This document shows, piece by piece, positions 62,901 through 64,000 of a stretch of DNA of 64,000 nt; position 1 is the stretch's first letter; each line of letters starts with the position of its first letter. The position numbers and the translations under genes were made by a program. The notes under the pieces were generated by a model. That model did not search any database, had not been told where the DNA came from, and saw only the letters and a list, made by a program, of their open reading frames with translations. Location of the stretch: positions 88,502,132 through 88,566,131 of the forward strand of contig OX411544.1 in NCBI GenBank assembly GCA_948146395.1, given 5' to 3'. This DNA comes from Fragum whitleyi (Eukaryota; Mollusca; Bivalvia; Cardiida; Cardiidae).

Positions 62901-64000
62901 GTGACAAAAGAATAATTCTAGGAGTGCATATACAGTCCAGGGGAGGTAGTTCAAGGTTTCCAACTTGAATGATCTTCCCAAAATGAATTTCTAAACACTA
63001 GCCCTGGCATCTCTGAGTCAAACACTTGCAATGGAAAGATGTAATCAGATATTGTCACTGATAAAGCCCCATATTTGATTGTTTTAATTGTCATTTTATC
63101 AACAAACCTATCCAAACAATATTCCGAGGATGGCTCCGACCACATTTTGGTATGTTTCAATCACTCTCTTTTTTAGCGTGAAAAGAATAGCACGTTCATC
63201 GGTGACATTTAATTAGCCTTTTTGTGGCCATAAAAACGCATGAAAGTCTCAAAGAATACGAAACATAGCGAAATTCAAGTTTGCGCCATTTTCGGAGTAA
63301 TTCCATATTTTCAGCTTTTCGCGCCATTTTCAAGATACTTCCCTTGGACATTGTCCTTTAGTTAGAACAGCATAAGCATCAGAGCTTTGGAAAGGGCATT
63401 TTAAAGTTGGAAATTAGTAATATTCCTCAGTGAAACACTTTTCGGCATGATTTCAAATGTTAAGAAAAATGTCATTTTACCTTAAAGGGGTCAGAGTATA
63501 GTTTATATCACTATCCCTGGGTCGTCGACACGGGGGTGAAGACAGAGACTCGAAAATTTCCTTCAAACACCAACCTGCAAATGAAGAAACATGTTCTTAG
63601 TCAAAATGCATTATAAAACTACACTTTAGTGACAACAAATCATTAAAGTACTGTTGGTAGAGAAAAAATCTCATATCGTGAAGCTATCCAGGATGGGCAC
63701 CGAAAAAGTCCGAAATCGGGACATTTTATCATAAACTCAAAGTGTAGCAGACGCAACATTTGCAGTGATGGCCTCTAACTGGCATACTTTCTGAGCAGAA
63801 AAATTGGTTTGAAGTTGGGAGGCGCAGAGATTATTACCACGTTACCAGATCCTTTTTTCACAATTTGATCCCGTATTGCTACCTCTCAAAATAAGCCTGC
63901 AGAAACAGCAAAAATCCTCAAACCCTCCACTTTCAATTACTTGAGGCACTGGGTACCGGTGAGCTATGGAAAGGTCATGACCTTTTAGTTTCGCATTTGC
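59983..64000. repeat. tandem array of 1752-bp units
   Basis: Unit 1 is 59983-61734, unit 2 61735-63486, and unit 3 starts at 63487 and runs off the window. The copies look identical, so the array is very young, homogenised or an assembly artefact. Small open frames (80 and 69 codons, minus strand) repeat with the units. They match nothing I know and I do not call them genes. Confidence 0.95.
61734..62400. repeat. TTAA-flanked 667-bp element within the array unit
   Basis: AGGGGTCAGAGTATAGTTT at the left faces AAACTGTACTCTGCCACCT at the right; TTAA flanks both (61730-61733, 62401-62404). It is repeated in unit 1, where the left TTAA is replaced by the BEL terminus, and in the partial unit 3. 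It is piggyBac- or Kolobok-like by inference. Confidence 0.75.

Overview
The window is AT-rich metazoan DNA. It has one intron-rich gene with GT-AG introns, dense families of short inverted-repeat elements, tRNA-derived SINEs and two LTR retroelements. The commonest dispersed repeat starts TTTTTAGCTCACCTGAGCAC and ends GGTCCTCTTGTT, a type I associate with bivalve mollusc genomes. A bivalve is therefore the likely source, but this is inference: no species marker is present.

Region 1 (1-36530) is dominated by a mitochondrial-type ClpX (AAA+ unfoldase) gene on the plus strand. Eight exons from 20293 to 36530 join in phase without a gap and end at a stop codon. They encode the complete AAA+ module: Walker A, Walker B, the PEFVGR arginine finger and the GARGL sensor 2. 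A short first coding exon at 5335-5395 ends in the matching phase and looks like a mitochondrial presequence, giving a 465-residue protein. It has no zinc-ribbon domain, has GYEG instead of GYVG in the main pore loop, and lacks the RKH loop. The introns are packed with repeats. They include a 3.6-kb element with 9-bp target duplication and about two dozen CCCGGG sites (5763-9369), a 6.5-kb element with GTACGAAAAA termini that splits an older repeat (10743-17215), a decayed duplicate of exon 6, and a 53-bp-arm hairpin.

Region 2 (36531-47330) holds the 3' flank of the gene, several MITE-like elements, a SINE with a 15-bp target duplication, and an LTR retrotransposon (39779-47232). The two 1398-bp LTRs look identical, so the insertion is very recent. 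It has an intact 509-codon gag with a zinc knuckle and a textbook TTTAAAC -1 frameshift site leading into a protease-like frame whose active-site motif is lost. No reverse transcriptase, RNase H or integrase can be seen. It sits inside a third type of the AGCTC repeat.

Region 3 (47330-53202) is non-coding repeat sequence: two TTAA-flanked 155-bp elements, another AGCTC repeat, a further SINE and remnants.

Region 4 (53203-59982) is a BEL/Pao-type retroelement on the minus strand. It has one uninterrupted 1761-codon gag-pol frame with all catalytic motifs intact and terminal direct repeats of only 89 bp. Region 5 (59983-64000) is a tandem array of 1752-bp units running off the window, each containing a TTAA-flanked 667-bp element.

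The most interesting structural signal is shared by three types of the AGCTC repeat. Each type has its own 5' terminal motif, and the reverse complement of that motif sits next to a short hairpin near its own 3' end. The pairs co-vary between types. This fits non-autonomous Helentron-like rolling-circle elements.
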